Positions 16,110 to 25,359 are shown, numbered from the stretch's first letter. The stretch: DNA of 64,000 nt from Veillonella_A intestinalis (GCF_943192895.1 NZ_CALPCB010000008.1:1-64000); one strand, 5' to 3'. Made by a program: numbers and translations. Notes: generated by a model from the letters alone, not told the origin.

Positions 16110-16273
16110 AATTATATTTTATCCTATATATGTAGTATGATATAATATATAGAGATATATCTATGTATATCTAATGAATATTAATGGTAGGTTATTTTTC
16201 AGTATAAAATATTGGTAAAGTAGCTTATATTAATACATTGAGAGAGAGTTCTATGAAAGAGAGGGTTTGTTAT

Positions 16274-17263
16274 ATGAATGTACAAACTGTATATGGTGAT
16301 AAACGTACCATTTATGTGGCTGGTGGCTGCTTCTGGGGTGTAGAAGGTTACTTTAAACGAGTTAAAGGGATTGTGGCAACTGAAGTAGGCTATGCGAATG
16401 GTAAAACAGAAGCGCCTACTTATGAGCAGGTTTGCAAGGAAGACACTGGTCATGCAGAAACTGTTAAGTTAGAATATGATCGCCACATCATTACGTTAGA
16501 AGAGATTTTACTTCATTTATTGCGCATTGTAGATCCTTATTCTGTTAATAAACAAGGTGGCGATGTAGGCGTTCAATACCGCACAGGCGTGTATTATACT
16601 GATGAAGCGGATAAGGCAAAAGTAGAGCGTTTGTTTAAACATGTAGACCCAGAAGGTAAATTTGCCATTGAAGTAAAGCCTTTAGAGCAATTCTTTGATG
16701 CGGAAACATATCATCAAGATTATTTAGATAAAAATCCTGATGGCTATTGCCACGTATCTTTGCACAAAGCGGATGAACCACTTGTAGGCTTGCCAGCTTA
16801 TGTGAAAGAAGATGCAGATGCTTTGAAAGCACGTATTGGCGATGATGCTTATGCTATTACGCAAGAGAGTGCTACCGAAGCACCGTTCACAGGGGAATAT
16901 GATGACCACTTTGAACGAGGTATTTATGTAGATATTGTCAGTGGTGAGCCATTGTTTATGTCTGCTCATAAATATAACTCCGGCTGTGGTTGGCCTGCTT
17001 TTTCACGACCAATCGTGGCGAATGCCGTTGACTATAAAGACGATGATTCTATTATAGGCCGTCCTCGTGTTGAAGTGCGTAGTGCTCATGGCGACTCCCA
17101 TTTGGGTCATGTATTTACAGATGGCAAGGCAGAATTAGGTGGCTTGCGCTATTGTATTAATAGTAAATCTTTGCGCTTTATTAAAGCGGACGATATGGTG
17201 GCAGAAGGCTACGGCGCTTGGCTACCTATGCTAGAAGCGGAAGAAGCAGAAAATAATAAATAA
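16274..17263 (+). CDS. msrAB: bifunctional methionine sulfoxide reductase MsrA-MsrB
   Basis: A 329-residue fusion. The N-terminal MsrA domain (about 10-160) has the catalytic GGCFWG. The C-terminal MsrB domain (about 185-320) has YNSGCGWPAF, HLGHVFTDG and the catalytic Cys in RYCINS. It lacks the CXXC zinc pairs seen in many MsrB. It repairs both epimers of methionine sulfoxide with thioredoxin. The ATG at 16274 has GAGAGGG upstream; ATG 16253 and TTG 16238 are in-frame alternatives. With OhrR and Rrf2 nearby this is a stress-response neighbourhood. Confidence 0.93.
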   Translation: MNVQTVYGDKRTIYVAGGCFWGVEGYFKRVKGIVATEVGYANGKTEAPTYEQVCKEDTGHAETVKLEYDRHIITLEEILLHLLRIVDPYSVNKQGGDVGVQYRTGVYYTDEADKAKVERLFKHVDPEGKFAIEVKPLEQFFDAETYHQDYLDKNPDGYCHVSLHKADEPLVGLPAYVKEDADALKARIGDDAYAITQESATEAPFTGEYDDHFERGIYVDIVSGEPLFMSAHKYNSGCGWPAFSRPIVANAVDYKDDDSIIGRPRVEVRSAHGDSHLGHVFTDGKAELGGLRYCINSKSLRFIKADDMVAEGYGAWLPMLEAEEAENNK

Positions 17264-17300
17264 AAGATCTTGTTTTAGTTACGGGCAATATTAGTTGCCA

Positions 17301-17378
17301 TTAGCTACTTACTTAATTAGTTATTATTAGTTACTTACTTAATTAGTTATTGTTAGTTACTTACTTAATTAGTTACTA
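17301..17378. repeat. three tandem 26-bp repeats
   Basis: Units begin at 17301, 17327 and 17353. Each is a near copy of TTAGTTACTTACTTAATTAG plus six bases, and a partial fourth follows. They lie between msrAB and its probable terminator at 17477, in a 523-bp gap that otherwise holds a repeated AAGCTATATA motif and the promoter region of the next gene. Confidence 0.85.
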
Positions 17379-17476
17379 GTTAGTTACGGCTATTTATTTA
17401 CAAGCTATATACGCATTATTTATAAGCTATATATGCAAGGGACTAAGATAAGCGAGATAATATGAAATCGAAGAAG

Positions 17477-17515
17477 CAACGCTTAACATGAATACATGGA
17501 AAGCGTTGTTTTTTT
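17477..17515 (+). terminator. terminator downstream of msrAB
   Basis: The 8-bp stem CAACGCTT/AAGCGTTG (17477-17484, 17501-17508) has a 16-nt loop and is followed by seven T. Confidence 0.85.
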
Positions 17516-17786
17516 GTATATAATCAAAAATACTATAAAAGTGATAATTTAAGATGTATATCTTTACAATGAATACAAAATACTTGTACATCCTATATTG
17601 AAAAATATCTATTTAGGGTGTATACTTAATATATAGAAAAAAATAGATATTATAGAAATGATATGTATGGCTTTCTAATTTGTGTGACATATTGATTAGC
17701 ATATCGTAAGTATGATAATGGATAATTACAGAACCTAAACAAGTCATTGTTTACCAAGGCTTGTTTTATTACAAGGAGGAATGAAT

Positions 17787-19277
17787 ATGTCTTTAAATTT
17801 AAGAGAACAATACGGTTTATTTATTAATAACAAGTGGGTGCCAGCTAGTGATGGTGGCACATATGAAGTACATAGCCCAGCTGATGGTCAGTTATTGGCC
17901 AAAGCAGCTGAAGCAACTAAAGAAGACGTAGATGCAGCTGTAGTAGCAGCTACTAAAGCATTTGAAACTTGGAAAAAAACAAGCCCTCAGGAACGTTCTG
18001 AGTATTTGCTTAAAATTGCGGATGCCTTAGAAGCACATGCTGAACATTTCGCAATGGTAGAATCCTATGATAATGGTAAGCCAATTCGCGAAACTCGTGC
18101 TGTAGACGTGCCGTTTGCAATCGATCATTTCCGCTACTTCGCTGGTGCGATTCGTGCCGAAGAAGGAGCTGCTACAATGCTTGATGAAAACACATTGTCT
18201 CTTATTTTAAATGAGCCAATTGGTGTTGTTGGTCAGGTTATTCCTTGGAACTTCCCATTCTTGATGGCAGCTTGGAAAATTGCGCCTGCATTAGCAGCTG
18301 GTTGTACAATCGTTATTAAACCATCCAACCATACATCACTTAGCTTGTTAGAATTTGCTAACATTTTCCAAGAAATCTTACCACCAGGTGTTGTAAATAT
18401 TATTACTGGTAAAGGTTCCCGTTCTGGTCAGTATATTCTTGATCATCCTGGTTTCAACAAATTGGCCTTCACTGGTTCTACTGAAGTAGGTCTTAATGTA
18501 TATAAAGCAGCTTCTGAACGCTTGATTCCAGCTACTCTTGAATTAGGTGGTAAATCTGCTAATATCTTCTTTGAAGATGCAAAATGGGATATGGCTTTAG
18601 ATGGTGCTATGCTTGGTATCTTGTTTAACCAAGGTCAAGTATGTTGTGCTGGGTCCCGTATCTTCGTACAAGATACAATTTATGACAAATTCGTTGCTGA
18701 TTTAACTAAGTTATTTGACAAAGTTAAAGTAGGTATGCCTTGGGATGATAGCACTGAATTAGGGGCTCAAATCTATGAAGCACAAACTGAAAAAATTCTT
18801 GAATATGTAGAGATTGCAAAACAAGAAGGTGCTCGCATTGCAGCCGGTGGTGTACGAGTTACTGATGGTGAATTTGGCAAAGGTTGTTTCGTTCGTCCAA
18901 CGCTAATTGTAGATGCTACTAATGATATGCGCGTAGCTCGTGAAGAAATCTTCGGACCAGTTGCAGTAGTTATTAAATTCCATAGCGAAGACGAAGTAAT
19001 TAAGATGGCTAATGACAGCATTTATGGTCTTGGCGGTGGTGTATGGACTCGCGATATCAATCGTGCAGTTCGTGTAGCTCGTGCTATTGAAACAGGTCGT
19101 ATGTGGGTTAACTGCTATAATAGCATTCCAGCTGGTGCTCCATTTGGTGGCTATAAACAGTCTGGTATTGGCCGTGAAACTCACAAAGTTATCTTAGAAC
19201 ATTACAGCCAGAAGAAGAGCATTCTTGTGAATATTGGTGAAACACCATCTGGTTTGTATAACTTAGATGTTGAATAA
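17787..19277 (+). CDS. NAD(P)-dependent aldehyde dehydrogenase
   Basis: A 496-residue ALDH superfamily enzyme with IPWNFP near residue 150, the general-base Glu in LELGGKSANI near 250 and the catalytic Cys in NQGQVCCAGSR near 284. It oxidises aldehydes to acids and resembles the acetaldehyde or AldA/ExaC group. The ATG at 17787 is preferred over 17781 because AAGGAGGA lies 7 nt ahead of it and abuts the earlier ATG. It is a single-gene unit with strong, uniform codon use, suggesting high expression. A AACAAG/CTTGTT inverted repeat lies upstream, near 17740. Confidence 0.92.
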   Translation: MSLNLREQYGLFINNKWVPASDGGTYEVHSPADGQLLAKAAEATKEDVDAAVVAATKAFETWKKTSPQERSEYLLKIADALEAHAEHFAMVESYDNGKPIRETRAVDVPFAIDHFRYFAGAIRAEEGAATMLDENTLSLILNEPIGVVGQVIPWNFPFLMAAWKIAPALAAGCTIVIKPSNHTSLSLLEFANIFQEILPPGVVNIITGKGSRSGQYILDHPGFNKLAFTGSTEVGLNVYKAASERLIPATLELGGKSANIFFEDAKWDMALDGAMLGILFNQGQVCCAGSRIFVQDTIYDKFVADLTKLFDKVKVGMPWDDSTELGAQIYEAQTEKILEYVEIAKQEGARIAAGGVRVTDGEFGKGCFVRPTLIVDATNDMRVAREEIFGPVAVVIKFHSEDEVIKMANDSIYGLGGGVWTRDINRAVRVARAIETGRMWVNCYNSIPAGAPFGGYKQSGIGRETHKVILEHYSQKKSILVNIGETPSGLYNLDVE

Positions 19278-19370
19278 GAGCGTACTGTTATATAATCGTA
19301 TAAGTTTGTAATAGTAAAATTAGTAACATTATAAATAGTACAGATTAGTAGACTATAAAGTAGTTAAAAT

Positions 19371-19416
19371 AAAAACCGTGGCGACTTCAGTGTGAACTGA
19401 GGTCGCCACGGTTTTT
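19371..19416. terminator. strong bidirectional terminator
   Basis: A 20-bp stem (AAAACCGTGGCGAC arm, one wobble) with a GTGA loop, flanked by A5 and T6. It closes both the aldehyde dehydrogenase (+) and queE (-). Confidence 0.95.
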
Positions 19417-19418
19417 TG

Positions 19419-20078
19419 TTATACCCCTTTAGCATCAGGATCCCATATAAATTTATGAATTTGTAATTGTAAACGTACTTGTTGTAAGTGATTGGTGAGG
19501 AGATACTCCACAATTTCTTTAGGGTCAATTTTACCGAATACAGGGGAGACGAAGATGTGTCCTTTCGGTTGTTTAGTCGTAATGATTTCTTTCATTTTTT
19601 GTAGATCACTATAGGAGCTGACTACAAATTTGAGTACGTCTTTTTCTGAGAGGGCTTCACAGAGCGTTGGCTGCATATGTTCTTCCGCCGCTGAGTCAGG
19701 GCATTTATAATCGAAGGTGTAAAATACATTAGCTCGTTGAAAAGGCGGTAAAATACTACCATTGGTTTCAATATTGAACTCGTAGGGGCCATAAGGAGTT
19801 GTTCGCGTGCTTAGAAGATCAATTAACTCTTCCACTTCTTTAGCTTGAAGGAGTGGCTCGCCACCAGTAATTGTAATATAGCGATTGCCTAAGGCGTCTA
19901 AAGCATCGGCCATGTCTGCTACGGTATGAGTTTCAAAGACTGCATCATCACCATAGCTGTAGAGTGTATCACAATATACACAGCGGAGATTGCAGTCATG
20001 AAGGCGGAGAAAGGAACAGGGAAAACCTTGACGAGTTCCTTCCCCTTCGATAGAGCTAAAGAGCTCAATCACGTTCAT
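19419..20078 (-). CDS. queE: 7-carboxy-7-deazaguanine synthase QueE
   Basis: A 219-residue radical SAM enzyme. The start MNVIELFSSIEGEGTRQGFP and the cluster motif CNLRCVYCDT (C-X3-C-X2-C, residues 29-38) are typical, with ITGGEPLLQ near 73. It converts 6-carboxytetrahydropterin to 7-carboxy-7-deazaguanine in queuosine synthesis. It overlaps queD by 14 bp, so the two are coupled. queC and queF are not in the window. Confidence 0.93.
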   Translation of the reverse strand: MNVIELFSSIEGEGTRQGFPCSFLRLHDCNLRCVYCDTLYSYGDDAVFETHTVADMADALDALGNRYITITGGEPLLQAKEVEELIDLLSTRTTPYGPYEFNIETNGSILPPFQRANVFYTFDYKCPDSAAEEHMQPTLCEALSEKDVLKFVVSSYSDLQKMKEIITTKQPKGHIFVSPVFGKIDPKEIVEYLLTNHLQQVRLQLQIHKFIWDPDAKGV

Positions 20079-20403
20079 AGATAGCCACGTTCCCTTCAGA
20101 TTCTTGCACTACGACTTTGAAACATTTTTCACCTAATTCGTCAGCAATCCATTTAGCCATGTTTTCAGCTGTTGGATTAATATCGCCCATAATATCATTG
20201 ACATGTTTATGATCAAGGCGACCATGAATAGCTTCTTTTATGTGACCAAAATCAATAACCATGCCGTTTTCATCAAGTTCAGCACTGCGTGCATAGATGT
20301 GTACAATCCAGTTATGGCCATGTAAATTTTGACACTTACTTTTATAGGTTAATTTTAATTGATGTGATGCACTAATTTCTAACTTTTTTACAACAGTAAA
20401 CAT
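20065..20403 (-). CDS. queD: 6-carboxytetrahydropterin synthase QueD
   Basis: A 112-residue PTPS-family enzyme. Zinc ligands are His in SASHQL (about 14) and the pair in LHGHNW (about 28-30), with Glu in NPTAENMA near 80. It makes 6-carboxytetrahydropterin, the QueE substrate. It sits 31 bp after dapL and overlaps queE, so the three genes probably share a transcript. Confidence 0.93.
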   Translation of the reverse strand: MFTVVKKLEISASHQLKLTYKSKCQNLHGHNWIVHIYARSAELDENGMVIDFGHIKEAIHGRLDHKHVNDIMGDINPTAENMAKWIADELGEKCFKVVVQESEGNVAIYERD

Positions 20404-20434
20404 GTAATCCTCTCTTTATATGTATACTTCAAAT

Positions 20435-21664
20435 TTATATTTCTAAGGTTTTAATACGCTCGATGGCACGCAAGGTATTTTCACGACTACCAAAGGCAGT
20501 GAGGCGTAAATAGCCTTCGCCACAAGGCCCAAAACCTGCACCAGGGGTGCTTACAATATGCACTTTTTCTAGTAGCAAATCGAAGAACTCCCAGCTAGTC
20601 ATACCTGTTGGCACTTTGAGCCAAATATAAGGGGCGTCAACGCCACCAAATACGGTGAGACCAATGGCTTCAAGGCCTTCACGGATGATACGAGCATTTT
20701 CTTTGTAGTAAGCAATGGCTTCCCGTGTTTGTTTATAACCTGCTTTTGAATAGACTGCTTCGGCAGCGCGCTGAATGATATAAGGCACACCATTGAATTT
20801 TGTGCATTGACGACGATTCCAAAGTTCATTTAAGGCTTGTTTATTACCATCTGCTGTGTTGATAGTTAAGCTTTTTGGTACTACCGTATAGGCACAGCGA
20901 GTACCGGTGAAACCCGCTGTTTTAGAGAAGGAGCGGAATTCGATAGCTACATCACGAGCGCCTTCAATTTCATAGATACTATGGACGGTGTCTTCACTAC
21001 TAATAAAAGCTTCATAGGCGGAGTCGAACATGAGCACCGCATCGTTAGCTTTGCACCAATCCACCCATTCTTTAAGGCGTTTACGACTTAATACGGTGCC
21101 TGTTGGATTATTTGGGCAGCAAAGGTAAACGATATCAACTCGTTTGGCAGGAAAGTCTGGGGAGAAATTATTTTCTGCATTGGTTGGTAAATATACGATA
21201 TTTTCAAAGTGACCATCTACAAATTTTCCAGAACGACCACTCATTACATTACTGTCCAAGTATACGGGATATACTGGATCAGTAATGGCCACCGTATTAT
21301 TAGCACTAAATAATTCTTGGATATTGCCCACATCAGATTTGGCTCCATCAGAAATAAATACTTCATCAATTGCTAAATCGATGCCAAGGGGTTTGTAATC
21401 GTGATCGACTACAGCTTGGCGTAGGAACTCATAGCCTTGTTCAGGGCCATAACCACGGAAGGTTTCCGCATGGCTCATTTCGTCTACGGCTTTATGCATA
21501 GCTTCGATAACAGCTGGTGCTAGTGGTTGGGTTACATCGCCAATGCCAAGGCGAATGATGTCAGCCTTAGGATTGGCTTTTTGAAAGTCCGCCACTTTAC
21601 GTGCAATATTAGCAAATAAATAGGAACTTTGTAGATTGGCATAGTTTTCATTAATTAGAGCCAT
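20435..21664 (-). CDS. dapL: LL-diaminopimelate aminotransferase
   Basis: A 409-residue class I/II PLP aminotransferase. INENYANLQSSYLFANIARKV at the N-terminus and the ETFRGYGPEQGYEFLR segment near 75 are specific to DapL. The PLP lysine lies in RSFSKTAGFTG near 237. It makes LL-diaminopimelate directly from tetrahydrodipicolinate for lysine and peptidoglycan. Start ATG 21664 has AAGGAGG just upstream; a longer in-frame reading would run through the 16-bp repeats. First gene of dapL-queD-queE. A structured RNA and terminator lie upstream. Confidence 0.93.
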   Translation of the reverse strand: MALINENYANLQSSYLFANIARKVADFQKANPKADIIRLGIGDVTQPLAPAVIEAMHKAVDEMSHAETFRGYGPEQGYEFLRQAVVDHDYKPLGIDLAIDEVFISDGAKSDVGNIQELFSANNTVAITDPVYPVYLDSNVMSGRSGKFVDGHFENIVYLPTNAENNFSPDFPAKRVDIVYLCCPNNPTGTVLSRKRLKEWVDWCKANDAVLMFDSAYEAFISSEDTVHSIYEIEGARDVAIEFRSFSKTAGFTGTRCAYTVVPKSLTINTADGNKQALNELWNRRQCTKFNGVPYIIQRAAEAVYSKAGYKQTREAIAYYKENARIIREGLEAIGLTVFGGVDAPYIWLKVPTGMTSWEFFDLLLEKVHIVSTPGAGFGPCGEGYLRLTAFGSRENTLRAIERIKTLEI

Positions 21665-21684
21665 AGGAGACCTCCTTTTAGTAT

Positions 21685-21724
21685 AAGTACATATTGGTGT
21701 AAGTACATATTGGTGTAAGTACAT
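21685..21724. repeat. 2.5 copies of a 16-bp repeat in the dapL leader
   Basis: AAGTACATATTGGTGT occurs at 21685-21700 and 21701-21716, with a half copy at 21717-21724. It lies within about 60 bp upstream of the dapL start codon. Confidence 0.85.
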
Positions 21725-21885
21725 AATTATTACTATATTATAGAATTATAGAGCCTTTGTCCTAAGTTCTAGCGTATTGCTAAAGCTAGCACACTATATA
21801 AATACTATATAATATAGAAAATATTAAATTTATTGTTTTATTTTACTATATTTAGGACCTTTATGGCAATAAAGATAGTAAAATA

Positions 21886-21925
21886 AAGAAAAACAGGAAT
21901 CCGGGGAGGGATTCCTGTTTTTCTT
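21886..21925. terminator. perfect 17-bp-stem terminator upstream of dapL
   Basis: AAGAAAAACAGGAATCC (21886-21902) pairs without mismatch with 21909-21925 around a 6-nt loop and is rich in T on either strand. On the minus strand it follows the structured RNA by about 20 nt and precedes dapL by about 220 nt. It could be that RNA's 3' end or a riboswitch expression platform. Confidence 0.9.
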
Positions 21926-21946
21926 GTAAGGGGAGTGTTAGTGTTA

Positions 21947-22072
21947 ATCAAATGAAATATTGATTACCTATATCGGCCGAACAGGGAGGGTTCAGATTCG
22001 ATATAGTTCCCTGTAATCAATGATACAGGCAATCCGAATGGGGTATCGGAATTACCATTCATTTGATAATAT
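21947..22072 (-). ncRNA. structured RNA element of unknown family (riboswitch-like or sRNA)
   Basis: On the minus strand a 10-bp closing stem (ATCAAATGAA with TTCATTTGAT) encloses three parts. The first is a hairpin GGUAAUUCCGA/UCGGAUUGCC (one bulge, one wobble). The second is a 9-bp stem ATTGATTAC/GTAATCAAT that continues, past a bulge AGGGAA, as the 8-bp stem CTATATCG/CGATATAG. The third is a 23-nt apical loop containing TCCCTGT, which can pair with ACAGGGA at the bulge. TTCATT-N17-TATTAT lies just upstream. A terminator follows. It matches no riboswitch I can name, including lysine, preQ1 and T-box. Confidence 0.55.
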
Positions 22073-22214
22073 AATCATAAGCCACCAAAATGAATGGAAA
22101 ATGAACATTTTGGCGATTTATCGAGTTTTTTTGTGAAAAATTCGTATTTTATTTAATGGACGAAATGGGCAGTAAACCGCTTGATATATATAGCTTGTCA
22201 ATTATCCTAGGATA

Positions 22215-22940
22215 TTAGTGTACTATAGATTTAATTATATGTCCATTAACCCCGTCAATAATTAATTCATAGGTTAAACCAGAGCGTGTAGCCTTAATTT
22301 GATAGAAAGGATGTGTTTGAAATTCCTGTGGGGGTGTACGACTAAAATCATTAGCCGGCATAGCTTTGTTAGTTGTGGTAGTAGGAGCTGCTTCTTTGGT
22401 GACAGTTCCTTCCGGTACTGGGTCTACTAATGGGCCTTGATTTCCTATAGATGATTTATGGGTAGCTTCGTTTTTAATAGGCATTTTGAGTGGTGGTAAG
22501 GACGCTACATTACCTTCTTCTTCGCCAGGAATCACCATTTTATCAGGATCATTCATCAACTCTTTATCAGTGCTACTTTGACGAGCATGACCTTTGCGGA
22601 CTTGCGGAGGGACTGGTAAATCATCAAATGCTATGAGGGCAATTTCTTTAAAGGAGAGTTCATTTAAAGAAACGCCTGTATTAATAGCTGTTAGTTCTTT
22701 GATACGTTCTTCGCTGAGTAATGTTAAATTGTTGGCGAGAGCTTGTGCTTTTATCATTTCAGAACGGGCAGCTACTACTTTTTCCTGTTCTTCTGCCTTT
22801 AGGTAGTCGTGAATCCCATAGATGATGGCACCGATAATACTGACTGCAATGAAGATAGAGAGTATGCGACGAATTCGTCGCGTCGGTGGCTCTGTATCAG
22901 TGGTTTCAACAGAAGAAGAGGGTTGTATTAAATGTTTCAT
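22215..22940 (-). CDS. membrane-anchored PepSY-like protein of a two-component operon
   Basis: A 241-residue protein with one membrane helix (about 27-46), a coiled segment, a Pro/Thr-rich low-complexity stretch (about 110-195), and a C-terminal segment. That segment, YQIKATRSGLTYELIIDGVNGHI, resembles a PepSY repeat. It is expected outside the inner membrane. Its ATG overlaps the kinase stop by 4 bp, so it is coupled to the sensor. PepSY proteins beside kinases often modulate sensing or proteases. Exact role unknown. Confidence 0.65.
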   Translation of the reverse strand: MKHLIQPSSSVETTDTEPPTRRIRRILSIFIAVSIIGAIIYGIHDYLKAEEQEKVVAARSEMIKAQALANNLTLLSEERIKELTAINTGVSLNELSFKEIALIAFDDLPVPPQVRKGHARQSSTDKELMNDPDKMVIPGEEEGNVASLPPLKMPIKNEATHKSSIGNQGPLVDPVPEGTVTKEAAPTTTTNKAMPANDFSRTPPQEFQTHPFYQIKATRSGLTYELIIDGVNGHIIKSIVH

Positions 22941-24388
22941 GGTAAATCCTTTCCAGAGGCCTCAGCGGTCGTTGTAGGAAATTCCAAAATAAAGCTAGTT
23001 GACACATGAGGTTCACTTACAGCATAGGCTTTGGCATGATGTAACTTTATGATGTTTTGTACAAAATAGAGTCCCAGTCCAAGACCTTGGTCTGCTTTTT
23101 TAGTACGAGCCTGATCGACTTGATATAAGCGATTCCAAATCTTTGCTAAATCTTCTTGGCTGATGCCAGCGCCATTATCAGTGACGATAATGCGAATGGC
23201 TTCATCGGCTTTTTCTAAGGCAATTGTAATAGTATCATTGGTGAATTTAATTGCGTTATCGACTAAGTTGCCAACGGCACGTTTTAAAAATGGAAGATTA
23301 CCGGTTATGGATAGATTTGGTTCAAGGTTTGCCTGTAAGGTTATCTGTTTTTCCTTACAGATACGTTGATAGCTATCAACGACTTCTTGCATCATTTGAC
23401 TTAAATCAAGAGGATCTTTTTTTATGTTAGCCATATTATCAAGGCGTGCAATATCAAGTAATTGCGTAACCATAGCTGTCATAAAACGGCTTTGCTGGAA
23501 AATATGTTCAAAACTTTCTTTAGCTTCGTCTATAGTATTGATATAGGCTCTGCCAAAATCACTTTCTGCTTGAATAACAGCAATTGGTGTTCGCAATTCA
23601 TGAGATACATCCGAACTGAATTGCTTTTCTCGCAGTGAGGAGTTTTCTAAACTATCCAGCATGCTATTAAAAGTTTGCGATAGGGCTGAAATTTCATCAT
23701 GACTATCGACTAATTGTTCAATACGTTGTGATAAGTCGCGTTTTTGTCCGATAGTAGCCGCTGTTTGGGTCATATTACGAATAGGCCGTAAGCCTCGTTT
23801 TATAATCCAGTAACCACCACTAGTTCCAATTACTAAGAAGATGACACCACCTAAAATAAGTGACCAGAGCATAATATTGGCAGCACGGCTTGCTGTAGTA
23901 GCAGGTAACACACCACGAACCCAACCGTGAAAGGCTGGATCAGCTACTGGGGCATCATAATAGTAGAAGGTCGCATTTTTTACAGTTATTTCTGTAATGT
24001 GATGGGGGGAGAGCATACTTTCTGGTGGAAAGCCATCAGGAATAGCCCCTTTAATAGCCACCCCGTTGTCCATATAGAGTACCGTAAAAACACCATCTTG
24101 GAAGGGTCTAAAACGCATCAAATTATCGGCTGTGTTGATAACTCGTGATTGCAAGGTACTACGCATTTCAGAGTCTTCCCACAATTGTGTAAATTGTAGA
24201 ATGAAGACGGATAGCATGAGTAACATAAGGAGCAAAAAGATAGAGTACCAACCAGTGATTTTTAAAGTAATGGGCAATCGGTTAAAAGGATTGCCTAAGA
24301 GTCCGTTTTCGTTGCGGACAAAGAGGGAACGAAACCAGTGTCCCATTCCCTGCAAATTTGATTCCTTATTCTTCCACTTTGAACACAT
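22937..24388 (-). CDS. sensor histidine kinase
   Basis: A 483-residue kinase with TM1 near 45-65, an extracytoplasmic loop of about 110 residues, TM2 near 170-195 and HAMP. The dimerisation box SSDVSHELRTPIAV has the phospho-His near 262. The ATPase domain has LVDNAIKFT and VTDNGAGIS, with GLGLGLYFV near 445. The ATG at 24388 has GAGGTG six bases upstream and overlaps the regulator by 23 bp. GTG 24397 and ATG 24346 are alternatives. Together with the regulator it forms an OmpR-type two-component system. Signal unknown. Confidence 0.9.
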   Translation of the reverse strand: MCSKWKNKESNLQGMGHWFRSLFVRNENGLLGNPFNRLPITLKITGWYSIFLLLMLLMLSVFILQFTQLWEDSEMRSTLQSRVINTADNLMRFRPFQDGVFTVLYMDNGVAIKGAIPDGFPPESMLSPHHITEITVKNATFYYYDAPVADPAFHGWVRGVLPATTASRAANIMLWSLILGGVIFLVIGTSGGYWIIKRGLRPIRNMTQTAATIGQKRDLSQRIEQLVDSHDEISALSQTFNSMLDSLENSSLREKQFSSDVSHELRTPIAVIQAESDFGRAYINTIDEAKESFEHIFQQSRFMTAMVTQLLDIARLDNMANIKKDPLDLSQMMQEVVDSYQRICKEKQITLQANLEPNLSITGNLPFLKRAVGNLVDNAIKFTNDTITIALEKADEAIRIIVTDNGAGISQEDLAKIWNRLYQVDQARTKKADQGLGLGLYFVQNIIKLHHAKAYAVSEPHVSTSFILEFPTTTAEASGKDLP

Positions 24389-25040
24389 AGCCAACACCTC
24401 GTACGGTATGAATTAATTTGGCTTCGTCGGCTACGTCAAGTTTCTTACGCAAGTCTTTAATATATACATCTATTAAGTTAGAATAACTTTCATAATCATA
24501 TTCCCATACATGGTCAAGGATTTGTTGACGGGATAATACGATGTTTACATTACTTGCTAAATAATATAATAGGTCGAATTCTTTGGCTGTTAATACTAAC
24601 TCATGGCCATGTAAAGTAGCGGTACGACTTTGGCTATTGATTGTCAAAGGACCAGCTTCTAAATCATTGTGAGCATGGTTGTAGCTACGACGAGATAAGG
24701 CGTAGATACGAGCAATTAACTCTTCAAATTCAAAAGGTTTTACTAAATAGTCATCTCCACCATGATTAAAACCTTTGATTTTATCTTGAAGGGCATCTTT
24801 CGCTGTTAAGAATAAAACGGGTGTTTTATTACCTTCTTGGCGCAAATGTTGTACTACTGTGAAACCATCCATTTTAGGGATCATTACGTCCATTACAACA
24901 ACATCATAGCTGGATGTATTGATATGGTCTAATGCGGTCTCACCGTCAAAACAGCAGTCTACTGTCATGGACTCTACGCGGAGGCGTTTGGCGATAATAT
25001 TATTTAACATTTCTTCGTCTTCAACTAGTAAAACTTTCAT
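24366..25040 (-). CDS. OmpR/PhoB-family response regulator
   Basis: A 224-residue regulator with a receiver domain (1-115): the acidic pair is in VEDEE, the phospho-Asp in VVMDVMIP near 51, Thr in LFLTAKD near 78 and Lys in YLVKPF near 100. A winged-helix DNA-binding domain follows (130-224, ending VRGVGYVF). First gene of regulator-kinase-PepSY, with AGGAGTGATT before the ATG. A 600-bp gap separates it from the divergent fumarate reductase. Confidence 0.93.
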   Translation of the reverse strand: MKVLLVEDEEMLNNIIAKRLRVESMTVDCCFDGETALDHINTSSYDVVVMDVMIPKMDGFTVVQHLRQEGNKTPVLFLTAKDALQDKIKGFNHGGDDYLVKPFEFEELIARIYALSRRSYNHAHNDLEAGPLTINSQSRTATLHGHELVLTAKEFDLLYYLASNVNIVLSRQQILDHVWEYDYESYSNLIDVYIKDLRKKLDVADEAKLIHTVRGVGYVFKVEE

Positions 25041-25359
25041 ATAATCACTCCTGTCTTACAGAAATAAGCCTGTTTCACACCCAATATGGAAGGTAACAGA
25101 CTATAATCAAACACAAATATATTTGATGCTCTTCGTAATTAATTATAACAATTAATTAATAGCAATTTTATGCGCCCAGTATAACGTAAGGGAATGAACT
25201 CATTATGAAGAGATATCCTTTGGGCATTAAATTTATGATAACTAAATTGTGCACCTTTGTGTTTTATGCATAGATTAGACGTTTTTTGGACGTTTAAAGG
25301 AAAAACAGAAAAAAACAGAAAAAAACGATGATAATGGTTTTCGTTTAGTTATTACTTTT

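Noticed and set aside
21947..22072. Lysine (L-box) or preQ1 riboswitch
   Set aside because: The conserved L-box core and the preQ1 loop sequences are absent, although the downstream genes made both attractive.
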